Numbered from the stretch's first letter, positions 8,386 to 19,800 are shown. The stretch is 64,000 nt of DNA from Cyanobacteria bacterium TGS_CYA1 (GCA_026129135.1 JAHCIQ010000004.1:62001-126000), one strand, 5' to 3'. Made by a program: numbers and translations. The notes: generated by a model from the sequence alone, not told the origin.

Positions 8386-9891
8386 CTAAAACTCCAGGCG
8401 CTCGCGCTCTTTACCTCGCTGCACGTTGCGAACGTCTTCCAGCTGCAATTCTACGACATGCTTTGGGTCGTAGGGATATCTGCCTGCAAGGTCATGATAT
8501 TTTTTGTACATCCGTCCAGCCTCTGTGGGCAATTGCATCTTTTCTAGCAGAAATCCCATATTGTAATAAAGCCCGGGAAAGTCTGGTGCGTACTCGATTG
8601 CCTTTTGATAACTGGCGGTGGCACCATTCAAGTCGCCCTCGGCTTCCTGGATTTGACCGAGATTTTGATAGGCTTCAAAGGACGCTGGATTCATTTCGAG
8701 CACACGATTGAAAACTGCTTTGGCTTCGGACATGTCGCCTTCATCAATCAGTTCGATGCCTTTGCGAATCATGGCATGAAATTCCTGTTCGTCAAAAACA
8801 GGTCCTTTGCTTTTCTTTTTCTCTTTAGTTGCTTCCAGCTTGGTGAGCGCTTTTATATGAGCCAGAATCGCTTTGTTGTCGTGCGTGAGTTGCGCTACCT
8901 CGGTCCAGGCTTTTGCTGCCTGCGGGTAATTCATCACCGCCTCATAAGCTTTAGCCAGATATCCCTGCAACTCGCGTCGATCCAGACCAGGGAAATTTTT
9001 GGTTTCGGTATAAGTGGTATTTACTTTGAGTGCTTCTCTCATTTCGGTAATGCATCTAAATGCATCGCCTCTTAAATAGCGAATCTTGCCAAGTTCGAAA
9101 TGACCCGCAGCAAACTGCGGCTCCCAGTGCAACGATGTCCTGTATTCGCGTTCGCCCTCGTCTAAGTCGCCTTTGGCACAGTAAATATGACCTAAATGGT
9201 AGTGAACCATCGGATTTTTTGGAATCAGTTTTGCTGCTTCAAGCAGGGGACCAAGCGCTTCTTGAATGTCCTTGAGACCACCACGCTCATATTTTTCGTA
9301 AGTAGCAGTACCTAAATCACGCTGAGCAGCAAAATAGTTGGGGTGCAGTCTTGTGGCGGTTCTGTACTCTTCAATGGCGCCATCGAGGTCACCTTCTTCG
9401 TGCAAAATGGTGCCAAGGTTATAGTGCGCGTTGGGATAATTGGGATTTATTTTGATGATAGTTTTGTATTCTTTTTTGGCGTCGCTCTTATTGCCAGTTT
9501 TGTGTAAGAAAAGTCCGTAGTTATTGCGGGCTTCGATAAAGTTGTAATCGAGCGTCAAAGTCGAGCGAAACCACAAATTGGCATTGTAGTTGTCGCCAGA
9601 TTCGGCATATGACATGGCAAGCAAGTGAGTAATATTCTTGTCGGAGCGATTGAATTGCATCGCCGCCTGACAAAGACTTACCGCTGCGTTGTAGTCGCCC
9701 GCTTTGAAAGCTTGTTTGGCGCGTTCCATAATCTGGCGCGCTTTGCCGAAATTCTGACCGTCGGCACTTTGACTGTTATAAATGTTCTGTTGTGCGCTTG
9801 CTTTTGGACATGAGCCAGTCTGGACCATGAGATTCAAACTTAAGTAAGCGGCAAGAGATGCACAGAGCTGTAATCGGCGGTTTTTTTTCAT
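8386..9891 (-). CDS. Exported TPR protein
   Basis: A 501-residue protein with a signal peptide (residues 1-34; basic MKKNRR start, ending KASAQ). At least eight canonical 34-residue TPR units follow, such as NPNYPNAHYNLGTILHEEGD, PMVHYHLGHIYCAKGDLDEG and PASFEAYQNLGQIQEAEGD. A charged KEKKKSKG linker (about 355) separates two TPR blocks. It is a probable periplasmic protein-protein scaffold. Its gene is upstream of panB with an 18-nt gap, so they may be cotranscribed, though no functional link is evident. Confidence 0.85.
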   Translation of the reverse strand: MKKNRRLQLCASLAAYLSLNLMVQTGSCPKASAQQNIYNSQSADGQNFGKARQIMERAKQAFKAGDYNAAVSLCQAAMQFNRSDKNITHLLAMSYAESGDNYNANLWFRSTLTLDYNFIEARNNYGLFLHKTGNKSDAKKEYKTIIKINPNYPNAHYNLGTILHEEGDLDGAIEEYRTATRLHPNYFAAQRDLGTATYEKYERGGLKDIQEALGPLLEAAKLIPKNPMVHYHLGHIYCAKGDLDEGEREYRTSLHWEPQFAAGHFELGKIRYLRGDAFRCITEMREALKVNTTYTETKNFPGLDRRELQGYLAKAYEAVMNYPQAAKAWTEVAQLTHDNKAILAHIKALTKLEATKEKKKSKGPVFDEQEFHAMIRKGIELIDEGDMSEAKAVFNRVLEMNPASFEAYQNLGQIQEAEGDLNGATASYQKAIEYAPDFPGLYYNMGFLLEKMQLPTEAGRMYKKYHDLAGRYPYDPKHVVELQLEDVRNVQRGKERERLEF

Positions 9892-10024
9892 ACCTGTACA
9901 TTATAAACACTTAAAGGGCATTTGAAACGCAGAGTCAATTTTTCTCTAGGCTGGCGATCTTTGGAGGGTTTTACCCCTTATCCTTACGATTGATTTTGGT
10001 TCAAGAATAAGGAATAGTCGAGAA

Positions 10025-10804
10025 ATGAGCGCAAACGTAGTGGCTGAAGAAAAAGAGGCTTGCCAGGCCAAAATAACCAACAAAGTGGCAATAGTGACAG
10101 GTTCAGGTCGTGGAATCGGCAGAGCGATCGCCGAAGCCCTCCTTGCTCAGGGTGCTCGCGTAGTCATTAGCGACATCAACGAAGAAACCTGCAACAAAAC
10201 AGCTGAAGAGCTGAAAGACCTTGGTGGCGGCACATTGAGTTGTGTTTGTAACGTTACTCAGTCTGAGTCGGTCGAAGCCATGGTCCAGAAAGTAATGGAA
10301 AAATGGGGGCAAATTGACATTCTGGTCAATAACGCCGGTATTACTCGCGACAATCTTTATATGAAGATGTCTGAACAAGAATGGCAAGCTGTAATCGACA
10401 CCAATCTGACCAGCGCCTTCAAAGTGACGAAGCCAGTTCTCAAAGTGATGTCCAAGCAACGCTCGGGACGCATCATCAATATTGCGAGCACTACTGGTGT
10501 TCATGGCAACTTCGGTCAAGTAAATTATGCTGCCGCCAAAGCCGGCTTGATTGGCTTCACCAAAACAGTTGCTCTTGAATACGCTTCGCGCACAATCACA
10601 GCAAATGTCGTCGCTCCTGGATTTATCGATACCGATATGACAAGAGCTCTTGGCGAAGAAATCATAAACAAATTTAAGGAAAAAATTCCTCTGAAAAGAA
10701 TGGGCACACCGGCTGATATTGCAGCTGCAGTGCTATTTTTTGCCGGTGCTGGAAGCTATGTGACCGGCCAAGTGCTCGAAGTTAACGGCGGTTTGTACAC
10801 ATAG
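10025..10804 (+). CDS. fabG: 3-oxoacyl-ACP reductase
   Basis: A 259-residue short-chain dehydrogenase with every FabG mark. These are the NADPH-binding TGSGRGIG (25-32), NNAG (102-105), catalytic Ser155, Tyr168 and Lys172 in the NYAAAKAG segment, and the C-terminal YVTGQVLEVNGG. It performs the first reduction of the fatty-acid elongation cycle. The N-terminus is about 15 residues longer than usual. It heads a fabG-acpP-fabF run, which fixes its role among the many SDR proteins. The promoter should lie in the 133 nt shared with the divergent TPR gene. Confidence 0.95.
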   Translation: MSANVVAEEKEACQAKITNKVAIVTGSGRGIGRAIAEALLAQGARVVISDINEETCNKTAEELKDLGGGTLSCVCNVTQSESVEAMVQKVMEKWGQIDILVNNAGITRDNLYMKMSEQEWQAVIDTNLTSAFKVTKPVLKVMSKQRSGRIINIASTTGVHGNFGQVNYAAAKAGLIGFTKTVALEYASRTITANVVAPGFIDTDMTRALGEEIINKFKEKIPLKRMGTPADIAAAVLFFAGAGSYVTGQVLEVNGGLYT

Positions 10805-10831
10805 TTCACTATGTAATAAACAGCAAAAAAT

Positions 10832-10897
10832 AAGGGCATTTATTTGTGTCTATCGTGATATCCTAAATGCCCTTGGCACGAAGAATGCCAAGTTTTA
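10832..10897 (+). promoter_or_regulatory. Two overlapping hairpins between fabG and acpP (possible attenuator)
   Basis: Hairpin 1 pairs aagggcattta (10832-10842) with taaatgccctt (10864-10874), a perfect 11-bp stem. Hairpin 2 pairs cttggca (10872-10878) with tgccaag (10886-10892) and is followed by tttta, as in an intrinsic terminator. The 3' arm of hairpin 1 and the 5' arm of hairpin 2 share three bases, so the two stems compete at their junction. This is the geometry of an attenuator or processing site setting the acpP/fabG ratio. The function is inference. Confidence 0.5.
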
Positions 10898-10942
10898 CGA
10901 TGTCGACTTGTATTAATAGATTCAGGAACAGGAGAAATACAC

Positions 10943-11182
10943 ATGGACGAGAAGGAAGCCTTCGAGAGAGTAAAGAAGGTAACCATTTCACAGCTCAACG
11001 TTAACTCTGAAGAAGTTAACATGGAAGCCAGCTTCACCAAAGACCTTGGCGCTGATTCTCTTGATCAGGTCGAGTTGGTTATGGCTCTTGAAGAAGAGTT
11101 CGGAATGGAAATTCCCGACGAAGAAGCTGAGAAGATTACCACCGTTGGTGAAGCGGTTAAGTTCATTTCTTCGCATCTCTAA
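10943..11182 (+). CDS. acpP: Acyl carrier protein
   Basis: A 79-residue acidic acyl carrier protein. The phosphopantetheine site is [12 protein letters not shown], with the Ser at residue 37. Around it are the usual helices ([22 protein letters not shown]). The ribosome site is caggag, 9 nt before the ATG. It carries growing acyl chains for FabG, FabF and partners, and the flanking genes match that role. Confidence 0.97.
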   Translation: MDEKEAFERVKKVTISQLNVNSEEVNMEASFTKDLGADSLDQVELVMALEEEFGMEIPDEEAEKITTVGEAVKFISSHL

Positions 11183-11193
11183 TAGCGGTCTAA

Positions 11194-12447
11194 ATGACCT
11201 CTCAAAGAGTAGTTGTCACAGGTATCGGTGCCATTTCCCCTAACGGAATTGGCAAAGACCAATTTTGGCAAAATACAATTAGCGGTAAGTCCGGCATCAA
11301 GGCTATAACCTCGGTGCCGGTCGAATTGCAGTCTGCCTGCAAAATTGCCGGCGAAATCCCTGACTTCGATCCAAACCTTTATATGGATCCAAAACAGGTT
11401 CGCCGCACCGACCGCTTCATTCAATTTGCCATCGCTGCAAGCAAAATGGCTGTGGAAGATGCAAAGCTTGATCTCAAGCATGAAGATCCCACCAGAGTCG
11501 GAGTTGTAGTTGGTTCTGCCGCCGGTGGCTTTCAAACTATAGAAGCTCAATACAAAGTGCTTCACTCTCGCGGTCCCGACCGATGCTCACCATTTACGGT
11601 GCCTATGCTCATTGTCAATATGGCAGCCGGCTGGGTATCGATGATTCATGGTGCTAAAGGACCAAACCTTTGTCAGGTTACTGCTTGTGCCACTTCGGCT
11701 CATTCTATCGGTGACGCTTTCAAAATTATCGAGCGTGGCGAAGCCGACATAATGTTTGCTGGCGGAAGCGAAGCTCCAATCACAGCTCTATGCATGGCCG
11801 GTTTCGCGTCTGCAAAAACACTTTCCACCCGCAACAACGAACCCGAGCGCGCAAGCCGTCCATTCGACGTTGATCGTGATGGCTTTGTAATGGGTGAAGG
11901 CGGAGCAGTTTTGATTCTCGAATCACTTACTCATGCCAAGGAGCGCGGCGCCAAGATTTACGCCGAAATTGTCGGTTATGGTATGACCGGCGACGCTTTC
12001 GATATCGTCTCGCCATGTCTTGACGGCGATGGTGCCGCACGCGCAATGAAGATGGCGCTCAATATGGCGCATCTCAAACCAGAAGATGTAGATTATGTAA
12101 ATGCTCATGGCACCTCAACTCCAGTTGGAGACAAAGCAGAAACTGCTGCGATCAAAGCTGTTTTTGGCGATCATGCAAATTCGCACAAATTGCTCGTTTC
12201 ATCGACAAAATCTATGACTGGACATTTGCTTGGTGCAGCTGGGGCAATTGAAGCTGCAGCTTCAATCATGGCCATAGACACTGGTACTGTTCCACCAACA
12301 ATCAATTTGGAAAATCCAGATCCCGCTTGTGATTTGAATTACGTTCCAAACAAAGCTTTGACCGGTCAAAAAATAAATGTCGCCATGTCGAATAGCTTTG
12401 GATTTGGTGGACATAACGCCAGTTTGATCTTCAAAAAATATCAGTAA
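11194..12447 (+). CDS. fabF: 3-oxoacyl-ACP synthase II
   Basis: A 417-residue KAS II condensing enzyme. The active-site Cys is at 165 (TACATSAHS), with His305 (NAHGTSTPVGD), Lys339 and His344 (KSMTGHLLGAAG), and a Gly-rich end (SNSFGFGGHNASLIF). It extends acyl-ACP with malonyl-ACP. It starts 11 nt after acpP and is followed 4 nt later by gatA, so the whole group is probably one transcript. Confidence 0.96.
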   Translation: MTSQRVVVTGIGAISPNGIGKDQFWQNTISGKSGIKAITSVPVELQSACKIAGEIPDFDPNLYMDPKQVRRTDRFIQFAIAASKMAVEDAKLDLKHEDPTRVGVVVGSAAGGFQTIEAQYKVLHSRGPDRCSPFTVPMLIVNMAAGWVSMIHGAKGPNLCQVTACATSAHSIGDAFKIIERGEADIMFAGGSEAPITALCMAGFASAKTLSTRNNEPERASRPFDVDRDGFVMGEGGAVLILESLTHAKERGAKIYAEIVGYGMTGDAFDIVSPCLDGDGAARAMKMALNMAHLKPEDVDYVNAHGTSTPVGDKAETAAIKAVFGDHANSHKLLVSSTKSMTGHLLGAAGAIEAAASIMAIDTGTVPPTINLENPDPACDLNYVPNKALTGQKINVAMSNSFGFGGHNASLIFKKYQ

Positions 12448-12451
12448 AAGT

Positions 12452-13975
12452 ATGAAAGAACTTCTCGGTAAGTCAGTCTCAGACATACACGAGCTTTTGA
12501 GCGCTAAGAAAATCAAAGCGGTCGAAGTGGCTAAAGTGTTTTTGGAGCATGCCAAAGCGAACGATTCCAAAACTAGTGCTTTCATCTGTCACACAGACGA
12601 GTTAGCCCTTTCGCAGGCAGAAGCAATCGATAATAAGATTGCCAATGGCGAGACGTTACTGCCACTGGCAGCGATACCATTAGCACTGAAAGACAACTTG
12701 TGTGTTCAGGGATATCCGACAACATGCGCCAGTAAGTTTTTAGAAAATTTCAAGCCTGAATACGACGCTACTGTGGTCAAAAAACTCTTTGCGGCGGGCA
12801 CTTTATGTGTTGGCAAAGTGAATATGGACGAGTTCGCCATGGGTTCGTCTAATGAAAATTCAGCCATGAAACCAGCCAAGAATCCGTGGGATTTGAGCTG
12901 TGTTCCAGGTGGAAGCTCGGGCGGGTCTGCTATTGCATGTGCAAGCGGTTACAGCATGATTTCGCTTGGTTCTGACACTGGCGGATCTATTCGATTGCCG
13001 GCGTCCTTTTGTGGTGTGGTAGGAATGAAACCATCTTATGGTGTGGTTTCGCGCTTTGGACTTATAGCTTTTGCATCGAGTCTCGATCAGATCGGACCTA
13101 TGGCAAGAAGAGTCGAAGACGTTGCTCTTGCTTTGAGTCAAATGCAAGGAAAAGACCCACAAGATTCGACTTCGATTGATGCGTCTAAAATATCTGGATA
13201 TCCTGTTCTAAGCGTCGATTCTGTACAAACGCTGAAAAAAGAATCGCCCAAAGAGATTTTAAAAGGTAGAAAAATCGGGTTGATTGCTGATACCATCGGT
13301 GAAGGCGCCGACTCGTGTGTCAGAGAAGCGACGCTCGATGCAGTCAAGCGTCTAGAAGCCGAAGGCGCCACTGTTGAAGAAGTGAGTCTGGAATACAACA
13401 AACACGTTTTACCAGTTTATTATTTAATTTCAAGTTCGGAAGCAAGCGCCAACCTGGCACGTTTCGATGGTGTCAAATATGGTGCACGTGCCAAAGACGC
13501 TAAAGACTTGAACAGTCTTTATTCTATTTCCAGACAAGAAGGTTTTGGACCGGAAGTAAAACGTCGAATCATGCTTGGAACCTACGCGCTGAGTTCGGGC
13601 TATTACGACGCTTACTACAAAAAAGCTCAACAGGTCCGTCGTTTGTTGTTGGAAGAATATGACAAGTTATTTTTCGAGCAAAAATTCGACGCTTTGCTCA
13701 TGCCTACATGTCCAAATACAGCCTTTAAACTCGGTGAAAAGACTGAAGACCCCTTAAAAATGTATTTAAGCGACATTTGCACAATTCCCGCCAACCTGGC
13801 TGGATTGCCGGCAATTTCGGTGCCTTTTGGATTAGACAAGAAGAATCTGCCAATAGGGCTGCAATTAATGGCTCCAAGGCTTTGCGACGACAAACTTTTA
13901 CGTTTGGCATTTGCTCTTGAGAAGCTTGCGCAGTCGAAAAGCACCGTATCTCCGCTTCTTGCCGCTTCGGTCTGA
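12452..13975 (+). CDS. gatA: Glu-tRNA(Gln) amidotransferase subunit A
   Basis: A 507-residue amidase-signature enzyme. The catalytic triad is present: Lys80 (LALKDNLC), the cis-Ser in GGSSGGSA (153-160) and the nucleophile Ser179 in GSDTGGSI. The C-terminal part (CTIPANLAGLPAISVPFG) matches GatA rather than other amidases. GatA makes ammonia from glutamine so that GatCAB can convert Glu-tRNA(Gln) to Gln-tRNA(Gln). gatB and gatC are not in the window. It begins 4 nt after fabF, an odd but tight pairing with fatty-acid genes. Confidence 0.93.
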   Translation: MKELLGKSVSDIHELLSAKKIKAVEVAKVFLEHAKANDSKTSAFICHTDELALSQAEAIDNKIANGETLLPLAAIPLALKDNLCVQGYPTTCASKFLENFKPEYDATVVKKLFAAGTLCVGKVNMDEFAMGSSNENSAMKPAKNPWDLSCVPGGSSGGSAIACASGYSMISLGSDTGGSIRLPASFCGVVGMKPSYGVVSRFGLIAFASSLDQIGPMARRVEDVALALSQMQGKDPQDSTSIDASKISGYPVLSVDSVQTLKKESPKEILKGRKIGLIADTIGEGADSCVREATLDAVKRLEAEGATVEEVSLEYNKHVLPVYYLISSSEASANLARFDGVKYGARAKDAKDLNSLYSISRQEGFGPEVKRRIMLGTYALSSGYYDAYYKKAQQVRRLLLEEYDKLFFEQKFDALLMPTCPNTAFKLGEKTEDPLKMYLSDICTIPANLAGLPAISVPFGLDKKNLPIGLQLMAPRLCDDKLLRLAFALEKLAQSKSTVSPLLAASV

Positions 13976-14015
13976 AATATCCTTTATTTAACAATCCATA
14001 TGACAAGTCCCTAAT

Positions 14016-14029
14016 ACTAGTAAACTAGT
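14016..14029. repeat. Palindromic ACTAGT-AA-ACTAGT
   Basis: Two ACTAGT palindromes separated by aa, 40 nt past the gatA stop and 39 nt before the next start. This could be a weak terminator arm or an operator. Nothing else supports either. Confidence 0.35.
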
Positions 14030-14067
14030 AGTCTTAAAGTATTGTCGAGACCACTCAGGTACTAAAA

Positions 14068-14525
14068 ATGCAAATTTTGTCCAAATCAACTTTGTCCGCC
14101 CTTCTTATTGCCGGATTCTTTTTCGCGGCTCAAGACGCTTTTGCTCAGGTCAACAATTTCTTTGGTCAGAATCTGCCTACCGCAGATGGTGCTACCAATC
14201 TGACACCCGGACAGTTGAACGCTCCTAACAGTCCTTATGAAAATACATCGCCACAAGGTAACTGGACCGACGATGAAAAGCGCATGCAGAAGAAATATCA
14301 TGTTTCGATGAAGCATGCTCGTGCCACCATTTCCAAAGGCGAAGCCCTGATGAAAGGCAAAGCGCCTGACTCAAAAGAGTACAAGAAAGGCAAAATTTTC
14401 AAAGAAATCGGCGAGAAACAATTAGCCGAACTCGAATCTAGCAACCCACTCAAGAAGCTCGCTCAAGACGGCGCTGCCGATGTTGAGAAAGATCAGAAAG
14501 ATAAAAGTGCTGGAGTTCAGCAATA

Positions 14526-14526
<1 letters not shown>
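14068..14526 (+). CDS. Exported small hypothetical protein
   Basis: A 152-residue protein with a signal peptide (residues 1-26, ending QDAFAQ). A Pro/Asn-rich segment follows, then a Lys-rich, helical C-terminal half (KKYHVSMKHARATISKGEALMKGKAPDSKEYKKGK). Its stop overlaps the cysK start by one base (TAATG), so translation of the two is probably coupled. I recognise no family. The coupling to cysK is the only functional hint. Confidence 0.7.
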
Positions 14527-15515
<989 letters not shown>

Positions 15516-15605
15516 ATATCAAATTTTTGGCAAAGAAAGCACCCAAATCTCATCATCAATCGATGGTCTATTTTTCATGCCCTCTCTACAAAAAGGAAAA
15601 ACGGC

Positions 15606-15670
15606 CCCTTTTTCTAACTACCATTTACTTCTAGCTGTTATGTTCTTTAACTGCCATGTTAGAAAAAGGG
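15606..15670. repeat. 13-bp perfect inverted repeat, 39-nt loop
   Basis: ccctttttctaac (15606-15618) is matched exactly by gttagaaaaaggg (15658-15670). It lies between the convergent cysK and deoxyhypusine-synthase-like genes and may be a second terminator, or the remains of a small inverted-repeat element. Confidence 0.6.
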
Positions 15671-15709
15671 AGCAACTTTACTTTTTGATGAAAACAGGCA
15701 AAAAAGACA

Positions 15710-15733
15710 CCTCTAACTATAAAGAGGTTTTGG
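15710..15733. terminator. Bidirectional terminator between cysK and the DHS-like gene
   Basis: The stem is cctct (15710-15714) / agagg (15723-15727). On the + strand tttt follows; on the minus strand the same stem is followed by a tcttttttg run, which fits the end of the gene at 15738. Confidence 0.6.
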
Positions 15734-15737
15734 ACAT

Positions 15738-16751
15738 TTATTTGGCTGCTGCTGCAACCGCTTTGCCCTTTTCTTTGCTTGCGCCAGTAGAGAAGCTATC
15801 GAGCACATATTGGAAAATTAGGGGCGCAACGATTGTCGCGTCTGATTCGACGATGAATCTTGGAGTATCTGGTTCGAGTTTACCCCAGGTGATTTTTTCG
15901 TTTGGAGTAGCTCCACTATACGAACCATAAGACGTGGTGCTATCTGAAATTTGACAGAAATAACTCCAGAAATTGCAGTCTTTCTGCAGGTCTTGCTGAA
16001 TCAGAGGCACGACACAAATCGGGAAGTCTCCAGAAATTCCACCACCGATTTGGAAGAAACCTATTTTTTCTTTTTGTTCGAGATACCAGTCGACCAGAGC
16101 GTGCATCTGCTCTGTACCTGACTTCATAATGCTATGCGATGCCAGTTGTTTTTTGATGATGTGCGAGACGAAAATATTTCCGCAGGTCGAGTCTTCCCAG
16201 CCGCCAGTGAAAACAGGGATGTTTTTCTCGGCTGCAGCAAGCATCCATGAGTGTTTTGGATCTATTTGATAGCTTTTTTCGAGTACACCGCTTTTCAATA
16301 ATTTGTACATGTATTGATAAGGGAAATAGCGCTCACCAGCTTTCTCGGCATCCTGGTAGATTTTGAGCAAATGGTGTTCCATTTTGCGGATGGCTGTTTC
16401 TTCGGGAATGCAAGTGTCGGTGACACGATTCCAACCAGCATCACGCAACTCTTGTTCTTGAATGGGGGTTAGTTCTCTGTAGTTGGGAATACGCTTATAG
16501 TCGTTGTGAGCGACCAAATTATAGATGTCTTCTTCTAGGTTGGCGCCAGTGGTGCTTATGGCGTGGATTTTGTCCTTGCGGATCATTTCTGCAAGCGTAA
16601 TTCCAAGTTCGGCAGTGCTCATTGCTCCTGCCATCGCAAGAAACATTTTGCCGCCCTCGCTCATATGTTCGACATAAGCTTCGGCAGCGTCTTTCAGTGC
16701 TGCAGCGTTGAAATGTCTGAAATTGAGGTCGACAAAATCTTTGATGTTCAT
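15738..16751 (-). CDS. Deoxyhypusine-synthase-like protein
   Basis: A 337-residue protein of the deoxyhypusine synthase family. The hallmark lysine that forms the enzyme-imine intermediate is present as Lys291 in ITWGKLEPD. NAD-site stretches include AGAMSTAELG, STTGANLEED, PVFTGGWEDST, QIGGGISGDFP and YGSYSGATP. Bacteria lack eIF5A, so family members here are thought to act in polyamine metabolism, for example homospermidine-type reactions. It could therefore make homospermidine or a related polyamine from spermidine or putrescine. The GGG loop reads GGGISGDF in place of the KN/KH form of eukaryotic enzymes. A ribosome site (caagggag) precedes the ATG. Confidence 0.85.
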   Translation of the reverse strand: MNIKDFVDLNFRHFNAAALKDAAEAYVEHMSEGGKMFLAMAGAMSTAELGITLAEMIRKDKIHAISTTGANLEEDIYNLVAHNDYKRIPNYRELTPIQEQELRDAGWNRVTDTCIPEETAIRKMEHHLLKIYQDAEKAGERYFPYQYMYKLLKSGVLEKSYQIDPKHSWMLAAAEKNIPVFTGGWEDSTCGNIFVSHIIKKQLASHSIMKSGTEQMHALVDWYLEQKEKIGFFQIGGGISGDFPICVVPLIQQDLQKDCNFWSYFCQISDSTTSYGSYSGATPNEKITWGKLEPDTPRFIVESDATIVAPLIFQYVLDSFSTGASKEKGKAVAAAAK

Positions 16752-16825
16752 CTTGAGAAGCTCCCTTGCTGGAAGCGATATTTTACACCTGCTTCCTCGT
16801 TTGAGCCCCTATTCACAAAGAAATC

Positions 16826-19800
16826 TTAAAAGAATCCGCCTTCATTCTCTGATTCATCATCTTCTGGCTCGCGTTCTTGTCCGCTCAAATCGTGCGTAGG
16901 CGCCTGCCATGGGGGATTAGCCGCAGGCTGACTATCGACTTGACCTGGTGTGCCTGGTGAGTCCGGTGCCTCGGGCTCGATTTCGGGCTGAAGCAGAGGA
17001 GCATCCATGCGAGGAATAGTTATTGGGTTCCAGTTGCCCGAAGATAGAGATTCGTCTTCATCTAGAGTAATCGGTCTGAAACCAAGTCCCGATACCGGCG
17101 GTGGTGGCGCCTGCGCCTGCATAGGCAATGGAGGTGGGGGCTCGACGGTGCGTGGCGGCAAGTCGGACTCTTCTTTGACTATAGGTACTTCACCGGTTTT
17201 TATCGTGGCCTGATTGGGAGTGTTTGAGCCTGGAATAGAAAGACCAGGACCTCTGATGGCTGCCGGTCCAAGTACTGAATTGAGTACCGAGTTTTTTGGA
17301 GTCGATATTGTCGAAGGAGGCAAAGTCGCATTTTGATCTATGTCGTCTTCATGTTCGAATTCATCCAAAGATTGCTCGATTGATTCATAATGTTCGGCGT
17401 CTGGCGAAACGTTCATAACAACAGGTGTTGGATTGGAACCGGCTTTACCTTCCTGAACGCTCTTTTGCACTGCCGAGAAAATCTCGAGTAAAAAAGGGTC
17501 CCATTGTTTACCGGCTCCGGCTTTCAGTGCCTCCATCGCTTCTTCCATAGTGAGCGCGTCTCTATATGGACGGTCAGAAATCATTGCATGATAAGCATCG
17601 ACTATAGAAATGATACGTGCGGCAAGCGGAATGTTTTCACCAGCAAGGCCTTTTGGATATCCGGTGCCATCCCACCGCTCGTGGTGCGATTCAATTACAT
17701 TGCAAATTTCGCGAAGAGCGCGCACGGGTCTCAATAAATCTGCTCCAAGAACCGCATGCTGATTGACCAGTTCGCGTTCTTCAAGCGAGAGCATTCCAGG
17801 CTTGTCCAGAACCTCCTGCTTGAGCTTGAGTAAACCAACGTCGTGTAAAAGTCCGGCTACTCTGATTTGTTCGACTTGTTGCGCGGTAAGACCCATTACT
17901 TTTGCAAGCAATTCACTCATGCGAGCGACTTCGAGATGGTGAACTTTGTTATATTCCGATTTGGAATAAAGGGTCGAGGCAAGGCTTTTAACCATATCTA
18001 CAACTTCAGGCACGAGCTCGTCCTGAGTCATAGCTTGTTGCGAAATAGCAGGAGCGACAAAATCGCCCACGCCTTTTTGTTCTTTTACCTGGTCTGCTAC
18101 GTCGCGAGTCGATGGCTCGTCCTTTTCGTCATTTGGAGCGAACATCAAATCAGATGCCGTGTGCACCTGGTTCCTGCCAAGTCTCTTGGATAAATAAAGC
18201 GATTTGTCAGCAAGATCGAGCAGTTGTTGCTGCTGGTCTGCGTCTTCTGGAAAAGCAGCGACACCAAAACTTCCACTGATAGTGATTTTTAAAGCTTCGT
18301 GCGATACGACAGTGTCTACCAGTGCTTTTCTGATACGCTCTGCCACCACTACTGCACCATCTTGATTTACTTCAGGCAGTACGAGCAAAAATTCTTCGCC
18401 ACCATAACGCACAGGTATATCTACGTCACGACAATTAGCGTGAATAAGATGCGCCACTGTTTTCAAAACTGTGTCGCCAGCTGGATGTCCGAAGCGATCG
18501 TTTATCGATTTGAAATGATCCACATCGAGCATAATGATTGAAAGATTTCTTTGATAACGTTCGGCAATCTTCAATTGCTCTGCTAATTTTTCCTGTCCGG
18601 TTCGGTGATTGAACAAACGTGTCAAACCATCGGTGGTGGCCTGTCGTTGAATTTTGGCATAGAGTCTTGCGTTCACCACGCCATTTGCCACTTGGTCGGC
18701 GACCGACTTCATAAAAGTTTCGTTGATACGGCTCCACGAGGCTCTCGTTTCGCATCTGTATCCCACTAGAAGCCCCAGCAATTTTTTCTCGTAAGTAATA
18801 GGAATATAAAACAGCGACTGCACAGGAAACAGTGCCAGACTCTTTCTGAACGGCTCCAGGCGTCTATCATTCATTACATCGTTAGAAATAATGGGCTGGT
18901 CAGAAGGGAATTTATCTTTGAAAACCTTGAAGCATTCTAAATCTTTGTCGTAATCGATGATTTTATATGCTTTATCGGTGACAGTCTCGACCCGGATAGC
19001 GTCTTCTTCTTGCTCGTCTTCATTGTGTTCGGCAGGCAAAACCACGAAGCAATTGTCCAGACTGAAGAATCCAGCAAGATCTTCGAGCATCTGCGACAGA
19101 TTATCGCTAATAGCAAAACTTTGTCTGATGTTATTACTTATTCTGTGAAGGAGATTGTCTTGATGACGCAAGACGTCAGACTCGCGCATCAATTGTTCTA
19201 GTAAATGCGATTTTTGAATCTGTGTTTGTCTATCGCGATCAAGCTGTTCGTGCGCTTTTTCTAAACGCTGAGCATAATCTTCAAGCAGGTTTAATTGCAC
19301 TGACAATTCGCGCTCTACTTTGCGATGGCGAAGTGCAGATTTGATTCGTGCTGCAAGCTCGCTCTCGAGACATCCTTCATTCAAACAATCGTCGGCTCCA
19401 GCGTTCAGCCCCTCTACCCGAGCAGAAGGACTATTGTCGCTGCTGGTCAAAACGATTGGAATGTGTTCCCAGTTTTCATTCTTTTTTAAGACCTGACAAA
19501 ATGAAAGATTCGATTCTTCTTTTGGACCGGAATCAAGCAATACGACATCGACACGTTCGGTGTTCAAAACAGCCATCGCTTTATTGGTGGCATCAAGCTC
19601 GATGACATTGTAGATGCCGCCTAAAATGCGATGAAATCTGCGTCTTGCTACCCTGTCAGGGTGAATGATTAAAATGACGTCGCGATCCAGAGTATCGTTC
19701 TTTTGAGTAGTAGATGGTGCCAGCTCTCCATGGGTTTCTCCAAAGAAACCCGGTCTGCTGGCCATTTGTTCGCCAAGCAATTTGAGGGTCGAAATATCCT

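Noticed and set aside
8605..9075. 156-codon + ORF antisense to the TPR gene
   Set aside because: Phe-rich shadow frame opposite well-formed TPR units.
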